A DNA stretch of 64,000 nucleotides, taken from positions 37,561 to 101,560 of the forward strand of contig JAFLSD010000010.1 in the NCBI GenBank assembly GCA_022511125.1. Direction: 5' to 3'. This stretch comes from Paramuribaculum sp. GTDB lineage: Bacteria > Bacteroidota > Bacteroidia > Bacteroidales > Muribaculaceae. Under the pieces are notes generated by a model. The model was not told the DNA's origin. It made no database searches and saw only the letters and a program-made list of their open reading frames with translations. How positions within the stretch are numbered: position 1 is the stretch's first letter; each line of letters begins with the position of its first letter. Of this stretch, positions 1-9,237 are shown one piece after another. The position numbers and the translations under genes were made by a program.

Positions 1-1173
1 CTCCCAATAATTGTCGACTATGTCGGTGAATACTCCCCGTTGACCGAAAGAATTGTTGAATTTGACATTTTTATCAGGGTTTTCATCTCTGTCAACCATA
101 ATCATTTCTGCCTGGGTGGTATAACCGGATGAGAAAAGTTTTTTCTTCCAGTCGCATTTGAATTTTACTATAGAGTTGATATAGTTCAGGTATGTCTTAC
201 CGTCTACAAGTTTGTAGGTGGCAATCCCCGAAACTTCCTGGGGCTTGAAATGTAATCCCGAAGGTTTCTTGCGGAGGATGAATTTTGTGACTTTGTCTTT
301 GTCGGACATGTCGAGTTCAAATTCGACACGTGAGATGGCCAATGTCTCCATGTCGATGAACATTTTGCCTTTATATTGTGGATAATCGTGTTTTAGACGC
401 GGTTTGAAGCTTATGGCGAAATGGTTGCGATCGTCGATGGATGCCGGTGCTTCCATTTTGAAGTTGAACTCATCGAGTTCGTCAATAGAGAAAAGGTGCT
501 CTCCGTTCTTTACGGCGTCGAGGAAAACAGCCATATAAGGGCCACCAGTCAGTTTTACGGCAAGTGTGTCGGATGGTTTCTGGCTAAGTAGTTTCCTGCC
601 CTTGTCGATTTGTACTTTTTCTCCGTTAGTATGACGGTTTTTGTAAGGTCTTTTAAGGACATCAAGCATCGCTTCCGATATTCCGACGAATCGGTTGCCT
701 TTTCTGACGGTTTCACGATAGAAAGCGGTGAAAAGGTTGTTTTTGTCAGAGTAATTATCGGGAATCTTGAGCAATGCTTCGCGAACTATCATGCGCGGAT
801 CGGCACTTTGCACAGTCACTTCTTTGAGCACTTTCCCTATAGGTTCCATTATAATTGTCAGGTCATCCCGATTTAAAGATAACGCATTTTCCGGCACAGT
901 GACGCTTCTATAACCTAATCGGAATGCGCGCAAACCGTTGTCGAAAAACTCTGACGGTATTTTTATGGTGAATCTTCCATCTGAATTACTAACAGTAGCG
1001 ATATTTGATCCCGGTACGGAGAGCGTCACGTTTTCGAGGGTCTTTTTGCTATTTTTATCCACCACCTTACCTGAAACCGATATCAACTCCTCGGCAAAAG
1101 ACGTCAAAGATATAGACATTATCGATAAGATCAGGATAAAGCTGCGTGCTATGTGACTGTGTAGTGTTTTCAT
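1..1173 (-). CDS. Carboxypeptidase-regulatory-like domain surface protein (partial, C-terminus off the window)
   Basis: Read on the minus strand from the ATG at 1173, the frame stays open for 391 codons to the window edge, so the C-terminus is missing. Residues 1-28 form a signal peptide (hydrophobic SFILILSIMS core, ending near TSFAEE). Residues 32-110 look like a CarboxypepD_reg beta-sandwich (SGKVVDKNSKKTLENVTLSV, then NSDGRFTI). The body begins near residue 120 and has an FYRET motif at 151-155, which recurs in Bacteroidetes proteins that pair this domain with a large body of unknown role. By analogy it is exported to the periplasm or outer membrane. No catalytic motif is visible and the function is unknown. 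Confidence 0.75.
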   Translation of the reverse strand, partial: MKTLHSHIARSFILILSIMSISLTSFAEELISVSGKVVDKNSKKTLENVTLSVPGSNIATVSNSDGRFTIKIPSEFFDNGLRAFRLGYRSVTVPENALSLNRDDLTIIMEPIGKVLKEVTVQSADPRMIVREALLKIPDNYSDKNNLFTAFYRETVRKGNRFVGISEAMLDVLKRPYKNRHTNGEKVQIDKGRKLLSQKPSDTLAVKLTGGPYMAVFLDAVKNGEHLFSIDELDEFNFKMEAPASIDDRNHFAISFKPRLKHDYPQYKGKMFIDMETLAISRVEFELDMSDKDKVTKFILRKKPSGLHFKPQEVSGIATYKLVDGKTYLNYINSIVKFKCDWKKKLFSSGYTTQAEMIMVDRDENPDKNVKFNNSFGQRGVFTDIVDNYWE

Positions 1174-1280
1174 ATAAAGTCGATTATTTTGCTCTAAATT
1201 AGTAAAAATCTTTGAAATATACAATAGAAATAAGTCTGTAATCACCAGAAGAGACTTATGATATCGCCGGGAGAAAACGA

Positions 1281-1308
1281 AAGCGCGTCTCATCACTGAG
1301 ACACGCTT
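1281..1308 (-). terminator. Hairpin terminator downstream of the TlpA/sialidase gene
   Basis: Inverted repeat AAGCGCGTCTCA / TGAGACACGCTT with a 4-nt loop and one mismatch. On the minus strand it is followed by TCGTTTTC. It lies about 95 bp beyond the stop of the gene ending at 1402. Confidence 0.6.
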
Positions 1309-1401
1309 CGACCAAAATACTAATACAATTAAATATCTTTGCAAGTCGCGTTTCCCAACGTCCGTTGCCAAGTCATCAAATTAATACAATGAAAATATTA
1401 C

Positions 1402-3543
1402 CTATAATTTTTTAGCCGAAACACTTTCGACATAAATACCTTTGTTATCCTCGGAGGGAACAGCAATGTAATGGGCATAGCTGATGCCATGTACCGACGG
1501 ACGATTGAGCTTAATACGGTCGCGTCGTTTGCCGTCGACATATACCGTTGCTTCGGGATTTTTTTGTTCAAGATTCCATTCGACTTTGACGGTGTGCCAT
1601 TTGGTGTCCTTGATGCCCAGTTGCTTTCGAGAGAGAGGCACTACAAACTGCGATTCCTTCAGCGCTACTGTATCGGTAGGATTCATCCAGCGGTCGTTGA
1701 GTATAAGGGAAATATTGTCAGCATCGTCGGGGATTTTAACGGACGTTTCGAATTTGCCTTTTCGAGCGGCGGGAAAGTTCCACACTGCGCCCCTGGTATC
1801 ACTTACCAGCGAGTCAGCTTTTTCATAATGCAGCCACAAAGCGTTGCGCCCTTCTTTGTCGGGATGAGCTACAGTTTTCGTTCCTTCTATCCTGTTGTAG
1901 GAGCAATGTCCTTTTATGCCGTTTATGTAGTTGAATGTACTCCAATCGGTGGTTCCGCGGCTGAAATCATCTTCTCTGCCATCCTCAAGCAACCATTGCG
2001 TGTCGAAAGCCACTATACCTCTATGGAGAGGATGCTGACCGATGGCGGCAACTATTCTTCCCGGCGAAGGCTCTACAAACTGCGCCTGATGCATTCCTCT
2101 GTCGATACCTTTTCCTCTTAGAGCGTAGTCGCTTTCGTTTCTCAACGGATCCATCATCAGTTCACGGAATCCGCTCCAGGTCTTCCCGTCATCGAATGAA
2201 ATGGCGGCATGGGTCACGTCGCGGTTGGTGAATACGTCGTCCCAAACACCGTCGGCAGTTTCCAGTTCAGGCAGGGGAGTAGTGTTGGTCCAGAGTAAAA
2301 GAAGACTTCCATCTGAGAGACGTCCGAGTGTAGGCATCGTTATCGTGCCATAGAAAGAGGACGGCCGCGAATCGCTCCAAGTGAGTCCGCCGTCGTTGGA
2401 GAATGCTTCATAATGATAGTCCTGAGATGTTCTGACAAGCATCCAGAGAGTGCCGTCGTTGAGTTCCACCACGGTAGGTTCTACCGCTCCATGGTTCCAT
2501 CTTGTACCTTTATGGAATCCGCCTTTCACATGGTCGGGAGCAGTGACAGTGTTCGATCTTTTCCATGTCAGTCCGTCATCGTCGGAAACGTAAGTAAAGC
2601 TGCCTTTAGGCGTAACACCTCCATGCGCAGCAACAACTACTCTTTTACCATTACGTATGAAAACCGGCGGTTTAATCATGATCGCTCCGATAGAATCAAC
2701 CTTACGTAGAGTTTTGTCGCCTTCAATGCCGCCTTCCGTACGGATGGCATACACGCCGTTTTTCCCCATGTTCAAAAGACGTATATATTCTCCGCTAACA
2801 GGGCTCTGACGGTCGGCGTAAAGCATTTCTTTGGTATATTTCTGTTTCGTCCATGTCTTTCCTCCATCCCGGCTTGACAAATAGAATGTTCCTTCATCGG
2901 CCTGTTCGCCGTAGTTGTAGTGTCTGATCTCACCGTCGGGGAGTAGTGATAGTCCGATGTATGCATCGGAAGGTTGAGTAGCCACTTTAGTGGGAGGAAG
3001 AGGACTTTTTGTGAAGGCAATGATTTTAGCCATCTTATCGTAGAAATCGGGGTCTTCCCCAATACAGATGTCCGCTATTTTTCCTTCGGGGTCGATCAGT
3101 ATTTTCGTGGGATATCCTTTCACTTGATATAGCTCGTTGACAGGCTTGCCCTCTTTAGGTTCGTTATAGAGCTGTATCCAATTCATTCCGTTTTTCTCCA
3201 CGGCTGCTTTCCAGGGTTCGCGTGGTTCCTTACAGTCGATACCTACGAAATAACATTCGTTTTTGAATTTCTCGTAGTTTTCTTTCATTTGCGGAACGCC
3301 AATCATGCACCAGGGACACCAAGAGCCCCAGAAATCGAGTAAAACCCACTTACCTCTCAACGATGAGAGGCTGACGTCCTTACCCTCAAGGTCTGGAAGA
3401 GTAAAAGAAGGTGCGACGGCTCCTTCCTTGATTTCGATGTTTTCAGTGGTCTGATTCGAGGTCGTAGCGGCGGTCACAGGAATACCTGCGAGACATACTG
3501 CTGTCAATGTTGCTAATGTTAGATGTCTTAATTTAGCTTTCAT
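1402..3543 (-). CDS. Secreted thioredoxin (TlpA-like) - sialidase-like (BNR) - ConA-like fusion protein
   Basis: This 713-aa exported protein has three parts. A signal peptide (1-25) precedes a TlpA/AhpC-type thioredoxin domain (about 38-175) with a redox motif C76-P-W-C79 and a YPT segment where the cis-proline loop is expected. Residues about 190-500 form a sialidase-like beta-propeller with four Asp-boxes (SRDGGKTW, SDDDGLTW, SNDGGLTW, SFDDGKTW). The C-terminus (about 530-713) resembles a LamG/ConA-like sandwich. It lies 9 bp behind the TPR gene, so the two are probably co-transcribed. No clear Arg-Ile-Pro sialidase motif was found, so sialidase activity is unproven. The joining of a redox domain to a BNR propeller is unusual. 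Domain calls are fairly safe; the substrate is unknown. Confidence 0.8.
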   Translation of the reverse strand: MKAKLRHLTLATLTAVCLAGIPVTAATTSNQTTENIEIKEGAVAPSFTLPDLEGKDVSLSSLRGKWVLLDFWGSWCPWCMIGVPQMKENYEKFKNECYFVGIDCKEPREPWKAAVEKNGMNWIQLYNEPKEGKPVNELYQVKGYPTKILIDPEGKIADICIGEDPDFYDKMAKIIAFTKSPLPPTKVATQPSDAYIGLSLLPDGEIRHYNYGEQADEGTFYLSSRDGGKTWTKQKYTKEMLYADRQSPVSGEYIRLLNMGKNGVYAIRTEGGIEGDKTLRKVDSIGAIMIKPPVFIRNGKRVVVAAHGGVTPKGSFTYVSDDDGLTWKRSNTVTAPDHVKGGFHKGTRWNHGAVEPTVVELNDGTLWMLVRTSQDYHYEAFSNDGGLTWSDSRPSSFYGTITMPTLGRLSDGSLLLLWTNTTPLPELETADGVWDDVFTNRDVTHAAISFDDGKTWSGFRELMMDPLRNESDYALRGKGIDRGMHQAQFVEPSPGRIVAAIGQHPLHRGIVAFDTQWLLEDGREDDFSRGTTDWSTFNYINGIKGHCSYNRIEGTKTVAHPDKEGRNALWLHYEKADSLVSDTRGAVWNFPAARKGKFETSVKIPDDADNISLILNDRWMNPTDTVALKESQFVVPLSRKQLGIKDTKWHTVKVEWNLEQKNPEATVYVDGKRRDRIKLNRPSVHGISYAHYIAVPSEDNKGIYVESVSAKKL

Positions 3544-3552
3544 GCGACTTAA

Positions 3553-5643
3553 TTATTTAATATTCATGCGTTTCAGAAGGTTATATGATTGAATTACACC
3601 TAATTCACCCGATTTGCTAACATCTGCCGAACCGGAGTCTCTGTCGCCCAACATATAGTAGACATATCCGCGGTTATAATAAGCTTCGCCGAACTCGGGT
3701 TTTAGTGAAATGGCTTTGTTAAGGGCGTTTAGTGCTGATGTGTAGTCCTGCATTTCAATAAGTAAAACCCCCTTGTTGTAATGGGCTATAGGCATGTCGG
3801 GCGACAATTTGATAACTTCGTCGATATCGGCCATCGCTTCGGCCGTTTTAGCCCTTCGTTCTTGAGACGACAGATTAGCTAAGGTCAGTGTGGGTGATCC
3901 GTTATCCGCCGGATCATATTTCGGCGATTCCATATTTCTCAGACGTGCTATAGACCTCATGAAATAAGCCATTGTGAAATCGGGTGACAGTTCAATGGCA
4001 CGCGAAAAATCGGAAATAGCTTTGTCGTAGTCTCTGAGTGTCAGAAAATCCATTGCTCTTCCGAAATAATCGATGGCTCTCGGTGTATGTGTCGATAAAT
4101 ATGAATTGTAGTAGTTGACCGAATCGAAATGCCGTTTTATTTCGTCGTCATCATTCAATACCGGTTCATTGTTAGTGACTTGCAAGACGAATCGAAGAGC
4201 CCTTGTGCGATTGATTTCGTCCACTTCCTTGATAAACTCGGGGTTAGGCTTCAGTTCTGTGGGAGAATTATAGTAGGACGCAGCAAACATAGGCTCGACA
4301 CCGATATTCATATTCCTGTCTTGCACTTTTCCTCTTATATTCTTATTGTTGAATTCATGGCCTATCGTGGTGTTGTCTTCGACAGTCAGGAGAGAGCTGA
4401 ACTTAGCTGCAACCGATTCCTGGCTCTCATCATCTCCCATGATCAGTTGGTCGAAGGCTTCTTCGGAGTCGGTTTTAGGGCCTTCGGTTGACATATTTAC
4501 GTTTGGAGAAGATGTGTTAGAGCTCTTTTTACCTTTTTTGGTCACTCTCTGCTTAGCCAACGCCATAGAGCGGTCGAAGTCGTCTTTAGCTCTGCGGTCG
4601 CCCATATCGCGCCTTATCTCCGAGCGGAGGAAATAGCCGGCAGCGAGCGAAGGATAGGCTTCTATGACGGCATTGATGTCGTCGAGCGCTCCGTTATAGT
4701 CTCTCTTGGCTTTTTTAACTATCGAACGATTGTAGAGCGCTCTGTAATCCATTCCTTTGAGCGAAACGACCTTATTGAGGTCGTCGAGAGCCTTGTCGTA
4801 ATCTCTTACTTCGGAAAGCAACAGAGCGCGGTTATAATATGCTGTCGGATTGGTGGGATCGAGCTGGATGGCATAGTCGAAATCGCTGACAGCTCCAAAA
4901 TAATCGTCGGTATTATAACGCAGGAAAGCACGATTGATGTAAAATCCCGCAAGACGTGGCTGTAATTTGATGGCCTCGTTCATATCTTCGAGGGCGCGTG
5001 CATAGTCTGCATGGCTATTGATGGCCACATCGGCACGAATAAGATAGGCGTTGACAAGATTTTTATTTATCGAAAGAGCTTTATCCACATCCTCAAGCGC
5101 TCCTACGGTGTCGCCTTTCTCCAGTTTGAGTCTCGCTCTGCCAACATAGCCAGCATCGTAGTTCTTGTAGAGTGAAAGAAGCTTTTCGAAAGTTTCAGTC
5201 GACTTGTCAAAATCCTTGATTTCTTCTTCGGCAAGCGCTTTGTTGAAAAGGATGTTTTTATTCCCGGGCATAGACTTGAGAATATACTCATAGTCCTCGA
5301 TGGCTTTTTTTGATTCTCCGATGTTCTGGTAGGAAACGGCACGGAGTTCGTAAGCGTCGTTCAGGAACGGGTTGCGTTCCAAAGCCAGACTCGCATCGGC
5401 TATTGCACCCTGATAGTCGTCAAGATTGTATTTGGCGAGACCTCTGAAGAAGTAGGGTTGGGCGAGATATGGTTTGGCGGCAATTATCTGGTTGAAGTAC
5501 TGTATGGAGAGTATATAGTCTTCGAAATAAAGGGCGTTTTTACCCACCTGCATTACCTGGTCGGTATTGATCTGCGCTTTGGATGTGAGCGACAGTCCCA
5601 TACCGATAAAAAAAACGATAATATATCTGATGATTTTATCCAC
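3553..5643 (-). CDS. Secreted tetratricopeptide (TPR) repeat protein
   Basis: A 696-aa protein with a signal peptide (residues 1-23, ending SKAQ, so the mature protein probably starts at Gln). About ten 34-residue TPR units fill residues 25-370, for example AYYNRALLLSEVRDYDKALDD. A low-complexity Ser/Lys/Asn-rich linker (about 370-500) follows, then a second TPR block (about 525-690). TPR arrays are protein-interaction scaffolds, so it probably acts in the periplasm or at the outer membrane. It heads a two-gene unit with the TlpA/sialidase fusion 9 bp downstream and has a good promoter at 5698-5729. The partner is unknown. Confidence 0.85.
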   Translation of the reverse strand: MDKIIRYIIVFFIGMGLSLTSKAQINTDQVMQVGKNALYFEDYILSIQYFNQIIAAKPYLAQPYFFRGLAKYNLDDYQGAIADASLALERNPFLNDAYELRAVSYQNIGESKKAIEDYEYILKSMPGNKNILFNKALAEEEIKDFDKSTETFEKLLSLYKNYDAGYVGRARLKLEKGDTVGALEDVDKALSINKNLVNAYLIRADVAINSHADYARALEDMNEAIKLQPRLAGFYINRAFLRYNTDDYFGAVSDFDYAIQLDPTNPTAYYNRALLLSEVRDYDKALDDLNKVVSLKGMDYRALYNRSIVKKAKRDYNGALDDINAVIEAYPSLAAGYFLRSEIRRDMGDRRAKDDFDRSMALAKQRVTKKGKKSSNTSSPNVNMSTEGPKTDSEEAFDQLIMGDDESQESVAAKFSSLLTVEDNTTIGHEFNNKNIRGKVQDRNMNIGVEPMFAASYYNSPTELKPNPEFIKEVDEINRTRALRFVLQVTNNEPVLNDDDEIKRHFDSVNYYNSYLSTHTPRAIDYFGRAMDFLTLRDYDKAISDFSRAIELSPDFTMAYFMRSIARLRNMESPKYDPADNGSPTLTLANLSSQERRAKTAEAMADIDEVIKLSPDMPIAHYNKGVLLIEMQDYTSALNALNKAISLKPEFGEAYYNRGYVYYMLGDRDSGSADVSKSGELGVIQSYNLLKRMNIK

Positions 5644-5697
5644 TGTATTGTATTAATTTGAGCAGGGAATTTGACAACCTGTAGTTTCCAACTTATG

Positions 5698-5729
5698 CAA
5701 AGTTAAGCCCTTTTTCGGTCAGAGTCAAA
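5698..5729 (-). promoter_or_regulatory. Bacteroidetes-type promoter for the TPR gene
   Basis: On the minus strand TTTG (5729-5726) is followed after 20 nt by TAACTTTG (5705-5698), matching the -33/-7 consensus of the Bacteroidetes primary sigma factor. The TPR start is 55 bp downstream. It serves as the spacing reference for the G-tract promoters in this window. Confidence 0.7.
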
Positions 5730-5854
5730 TCATTCAATGTTTTTTAATGTGAAAAATCCATAATAATCAGCTTCTTGCCGATAACTTTACAGTGTCTGAA
5801 TTTGTTATCATTATAAGAGAATCATTATAGAAATAAATTAGTTGACGTTAACCG

Positions 5855-7144
5855 ATGGAACGGAAACAGAAAATAGTTGTGATAGGCGGCGGTTTCGCAG
5901 GTCTCAATTTTTTGAAAAAGATCGATAAAAATAGATTTGATGTCTTGCTTGTGGATAAGAATAACTATCACAGTTTTCCTCCGTTGTTCTACCAGATCGC
6001 TTCAGGAGGGCTTGATCCGGCGAGTATCTCGTTCCCTTTCAGGCGCGAAATGCGCAAAAAGCCCGTAAGAGGCACGCGTTTCCATCTTGGCAAGGTAAAA
6101 ACCATTGACGTAGAAGCCAAAACGGTGCAGACTCAGTTTGAAACTATCCCTTACGACAAGCTCGTGATTGCAGCCGGAACGACCAACAATTTCTTCGGTA
6201 ATTCGGAACTGATAAAATATGTCTACACACTTAAATCAGCGGCGGAGGCGATCAGATGCCGCGACGAAGTGCTTGACCGTTTGGAAAGGGCTTCTCTTAC
6301 CAAAGACAAGGAGCTGCGCCGACGTTTGTTGAGTTTTGTCGTTATCGGCGGTGGACCGACAGGAGTAGAAGTGGCCGGTGCGTTGGGAGAGATGAAGCGC
6401 GACATCATTACGCGTGAGTATCCCGACCTTGAGGTTGATGAAGTGAATATAACGTTACTCGAGGGCTCCGACCGCCTGCTTGGAGCCATGACCCGCGAGT
6501 CGTCGGACGACGCGTTGCGCTATCTCGACCGTCTGATGGTCGACGTGAAGCTCGGTCATCTCATGAAAGAATATTCCGACAATGTGGTGACACTTGAGGA
6601 CGGTACCCGCTTGGAGGCCGGGATGGTAATATGGACGGCCGGAATCACTGGCACCGGCTTTCAGATTGAAGGAACTGACGTAAAGTCCGGACCCGGCAAT
6701 CGCTTCGTGGTCGACCGCAATTCGGCTGTCGTTGGCATTCCCGATGTATATGCGCTGGGCGACATAGCTTTCATGACATCGCCCGATTTTCCGAAAGGGA
6801 TGCCGCAGTTGGCCCAGGTGGCTATCCAGCAGGCCCGGCATCTTGCTGAAGTGTTGAATGCTGACGGAAAGAAAGAGATAAAGCCGTTTGAATATAACGA
6901 TAAAGGTTCGATGGCCACCGTAGGAAGGAATCTCGCCGTGGCCGACCTATATAAAATCCACCTTTCAGGTCGTCCGGCATGGTTCACGTGGATGTTCATC
7001 CACCTCATTTCCATTCTGGGAATGCGCAATAAGGTGACGGTGCTGATCAATTGGATATGGGCTTATTTCACCTACAGCACATCTCTAAGACTGCTCATCC
7101 ATACCACTCGCTATCCGCTGCGCTCTCGCTGGGGCGAGAGATAA
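5855..7144 (+). CDS. ndh: Type II NADH dehydrogenase (NADH:quinone oxidoreductase)
   Basis: A 429-aa flavoprotein that oxidises NADH and reduces membrane quinone without pumping protons. The FAD-binding Rossmann motif is at the N-terminus (VVIGGGFAGLNFLKKI, residues 9-24), the NADH-binding motif is VVIGGGPTGVEVAGAL near residue 165, and the second FAD segment is DVYALGDIA near residue 300. The C-terminal 60 residues carry hydrophobic amphipathic stretches (FTWMFIHLISILG) typical of the membrane-anchoring end of NDH-2. Length is normal. It is a single gene, divergent from the TPR gene, followed by two inverted repeats that could end transcription. Confidence 0.9.
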   Translation: MERKQKIVVIGGGFAGLNFLKKIDKNRFDVLLVDKNNYHSFPPLFYQIASGGLDPASISFPFRREMRKKPVRGTRFHLGKVKTIDVEAKTVQTQFETIPYDKLVIAAGTTNNFFGNSELIKYVYTLKSAAEAIRCRDEVLDRLERASLTKDKELRRRLLSFVVIGGGPTGVEVAGALGEMKRDIITREYPDLEVDEVNITLLEGSDRLLGAMTRESSDDALRYLDRLMVDVKLGHLMKEYSDNVVTLEDGTRLEAGMVIWTAGITGTGFQIEGTDVKSGPGNRFVVDRNSAVVGIPDVYALGDIAFMTSPDFPKGMPQLAQVAIQQARHLAEVLNADGKKEIKPFEYNDKGSMATVGRNLAVADLYKIHLSGRPAWFTWMFIHLISILGMRNKVTVLINWIWAYFTYSTSLRLLIHTTRYPLRSRWGER

Positions 7145-7187
7145 TTTTTTCGCCAAAAGTTATAGTTTTAAGCAAAGAAAAATATAA

Positions 7188-7244
7188 TTGCACTGCAAAT
7201 AGTGCAAATATGTGGTAAAATTGCACTGTGTGGTGTGCAATTTT
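7188..7244. terminator. Two tandem inverted repeats after ndh
   Basis: First pair TTGCACT (7188-7194) / AGTGCAA (7201-7207). Second pair AAAATTGCAC (7217-7226) / GTGCAATTTT (7235-7244). The second ends in a T run on the plus strand and may be the ndh terminator. Both stems share the core TTGCAC, so a protein-binding role is also possible. Confidence 0.45.
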
Positions 7245-7431
7245 GTGATTGTTGCCTCTAACCCTCTGATATTTAGCTAAAGCACCACTGTGTTAATATC
7301 TTATTTATTTTAAATCTTTATATGACTTTAATTATTTGTCGTTTGAACTATATCAATGAGTATTGTTGTCGTTTAGACGGACGATTTTGAAAATTTCAAA
7401 ATGAATAACATGCGATTTGCAACAGATTAAT

Positions 7432-7466
7432 AAGAAGGCATGACAAAATACATGACATGCCTTCTT
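7432..7466 (-). terminator. Hairpin terminator of the small secreted protein gene
   Basis: Perfect 11-bp stem AAGAAGGCATG / CATGCCTTCTT with a 13-nt loop, 32 bp beyond the stop codon of the minus-strand gene at 7498-7848. The following tract is only moderately T-rich. The rest of 7145-7497 is AT-rich and holds no gene I can recognise. Confidence 0.5.
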
Positions 7467-7497
7467 CAAATCCATTGTTGTATTTAACAAGAGATGG

Positions 7498-7848
7498 TTA
7501 TTTTGAACAACTTGCTGATTTTATGCTAAAATAATATGGATAGTTTGGTGTTAAATTAGATACGGCTTGCGAGGCAGTTGTAGAGCTACCATTAAAGCTG
7601 ATGGTAACGGTATCTGCTTTTTTATCCGTTTTTGCATCATAAATATCAACAAGAATAGAACCGCCAAAAGTGGCTTTTGGTGAAATATCAATAGTAATAG
7701 TTAATGATCCGTTTACATTTGTTACATTACTTGTACTTCTCAGCGTAGCGACAGAATTTGAATTGCTTCCGGCTATCGGACAACTGTCTCTTGAAAACGC
7801 CATTAATGAAAAGAGTAAAAAGAAGATTGATAAGATATATTTTTTCAT
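7498..7848 (-). CDS. Small secreted beta-rich protein
   Basis: A 116-aa protein with a signal peptide (MKKYILSIFFLLFSLMAFSR). The mature ~95 residues alternate polar and beta-branched residues (GSLTITIDISPKATFGGSIL, then KADTVTISFNGSS), consistent with one Ig- or fibronectin-III-like sandwich. Two Cys (near residues 23 and 114) could close a disulfide between the ends. It is alone between AT-rich spacers, with its own terminator. I do not recognise the family and the function is unknown. Confidence 0.6.
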   Translation of the reverse strand: MKKYILSIFFLLFSLMAFSRDSCPIAGSNSNSVATLRSTSNVTNVNGSLTITIDISPKATFGGSILVDIYDAKTDKKADTVTISFNGSSTTASQAVSNLTPNYPYYFSIKSASCSK

Positions 7849-7954
7849 AAATCAAATATTTGTTATTATTCCTACTCACTTAGGGCTTTTCAGAATACTC
7901 CCCGTACCTTAAGAAGATATAATACTTACATAAAAAAGCGCGGTACTTTTAGTC

Positions 7955-8084
7955 TATTCTTCTCTCTAAGGTGTTTGGCGTAACCCTACCGACTGAATAG
8001 CCAAAAGCCCACACTTTATGTGCGAGCGTTTTGCAGATATTCCTGTCGGTATATAAGTCGCCAAACTTTTAGAGAGACAGAATA
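7955..8084. repeat. ~130-nt long imperfect hairpin, MITE-like or structured RNA
   Basis: One nested stem spans the element. Outer arms are TATTCT (7955-7960)/AGAATA (8079-8084), TCTCTCTAA (7961-7969)/TTAGAGAGA (8069-8077) and GTTTGGCG (7973-7980)/CGCCAAAC (8059-8066). Inside are TACCGAC (7987-7993)/GTCGGTA (8045-8051), GAATA/TATTC, CAAAA/TTTTG and a terminal CACA-CTTTA-TGTG loop. No ORF lies inside. It sits in the 470-bp spacer between the small secreted gene and the nucleotidyltransferase gene; the rest of that spacer (7849-7954, 8085-8260) shows nothing I can name. Confidence 0.6.
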
Positions 8085-8260
8085 AAAGCTAAAACACTTT
8101 TCCTATATTTAAAATGCGAGTATCAAAAGAATTATTAATGTATCATAGGCATATATGTTTTAATTGTGTTTACAAAAATAATCAATATATTTTTAATTTG
8201 TAGTTTTAGTAGAATTTTTTATAGAAATCAGGTCTGCATAGCATTTCAATAAAAGAGAAA

Positions 8261-8292
8261 CCCCTCGGTTGAGTGGGAACTCTACCGAAGGG
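8261..8292 (-). terminator. Terminator of the nucleotidyltransferase-galM operon
   Basis: CCCCTCGGTT / ACCGAAGGG with an inner GAG/CTC pair and one mismatch. On the minus strand it is followed by TTTCTCTTTTATTG, 27 bp past the stop at 8319. Confidence 0.7.
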
Positions 8293-8318
8293 CTTTTTAA
8301 ACTATCGCAATTATCTTT

Positions 8319-9224
8319 TTAGAACAATTTTTCGGGATATGTGCCGTCAGCGTGGAGCTGGGCAAATTTTTCTACTACACCGGGACGGTCGGCTGCGTAA
8401 GTCACTCCGAACCATTTGCTGTCGGTATCGAGAACTTTCACCGTAGCTTCGTCATTCTTGATCAGAGCGTCGATACACAACGGAATGAAAAATTCGCTCT
8501 TCGGAGTGTTGATGTCCTTGTCGAGGAATTTTTTGAATTCGCGTTCGCTGTAGTCGAAGTAGTCGGGAGTAAATCCCCAGAGATTCATCGATACGGGAGT
8601 AGCCGGGTCGAGAGTCTGTTCTACGCCGTTTTCGTCCGTGAACACGATTTTGCCGTCCTTGTCATAGCTGATAGCAGTGCGCTCTACAACCGAAGTGAGG
8701 TTACCGTCGGCCGAGGTCTCGCAAACGCCGCGAGCCACCGATCCGTTTTCCGTCATGGTGTTGCCCACGCGGAAGCCCACCATGCAGTAGTCGCCCTTGC
8801 GGTCATGGTCGCGCGAAAGCTCCTTGGCTATAACTTCGAAAGCGTTGCGGCCGTAGAAGTCGTCGGCGTTTATCACAGCGAACGGCTCTTTAATCACGTC
8901 CTTACCCATCAGAACGGCATGGTTGGTGCCCCAGGGTTTGCTGCGGTCCGGCGGACAGGTGTAGCCTTCGGGAAGGTCGTCGATGCTCTGGAAAACGACT
9001 TCCACCGGAATGTGTCCTTCATATTTCGAAAGGATTTTGTCGCGGAAATCCTTCTCGAAATCCTTGCGGATCACGAACACCACTTTGCCGAATCCCGACT
9101 TGATGGCATCGTAGATCGAATAGTCCATTATCGTTTCACCATGAGGGCCGAGGCCGTCAAGCTGTTTGAGGCCGCCGTAACGGCTGCCCATTCCTGCTGC
9201 AAGAACAAAAAGTGTAGGTTTCAT
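8319..9224 (-). CDS. Sugar-phosphate nucleotidyltransferase family protein
   Basis: A 301-aa protein of the NTP_transferase fold (GlmU/RfbA superfamily). The N-terminal nucleotide-binding signature is VLAAGMGSRYGGLKQLDGLG (residues 7-26), followed by PHGETIMDYSIYDA. The metal-binding region is VINADDFYG near residue 120. Such enzymes join a sugar-1-phosphate to an NTP to give NDP-sugar and PPi. Its stop is followed by a strong terminator and it starts 13 bp after galM, which suggests a role in hexose metabolism, but the sugar cannot be told from sequence. Length fits a bare catalytic domain. Confidence 0.75.
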   Translation of the reverse strand: MKPTLFVLAAGMGSRYGGLKQLDGLGPHGETIMDYSIYDAIKSGFGKVVFVIRKDFEKDFRDKILSKYEGHIPVEVVFQSIDDLPEGYTCPPDRSKPWGTNHAVLMGKDVIKEPFAVINADDFYGRNAFEVIAKELSRDHDRKGDYCMVGFRVGNTMTENGSVARGVCETSADGNLTSVVERTAISYDKDGKIVFTDENGVEQTLDPATPVSMNLWGFTPDYFDYSEREFKKFLDKDINTPKSEFFIPLCIDALIKNDEATVKVLDTDSKWFGVTYAADRPGVVEKFAQLHADGTYPEKLF

Positions 9225-9237
9225 CGGTTTATTGTTT

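Noticed and set aside
1471-2121. 216-codon plus-strand ORF opposite the TlpA/sialidase fusion
   Set aside because: Antisense to Asp-box repeats; no start context or domain.
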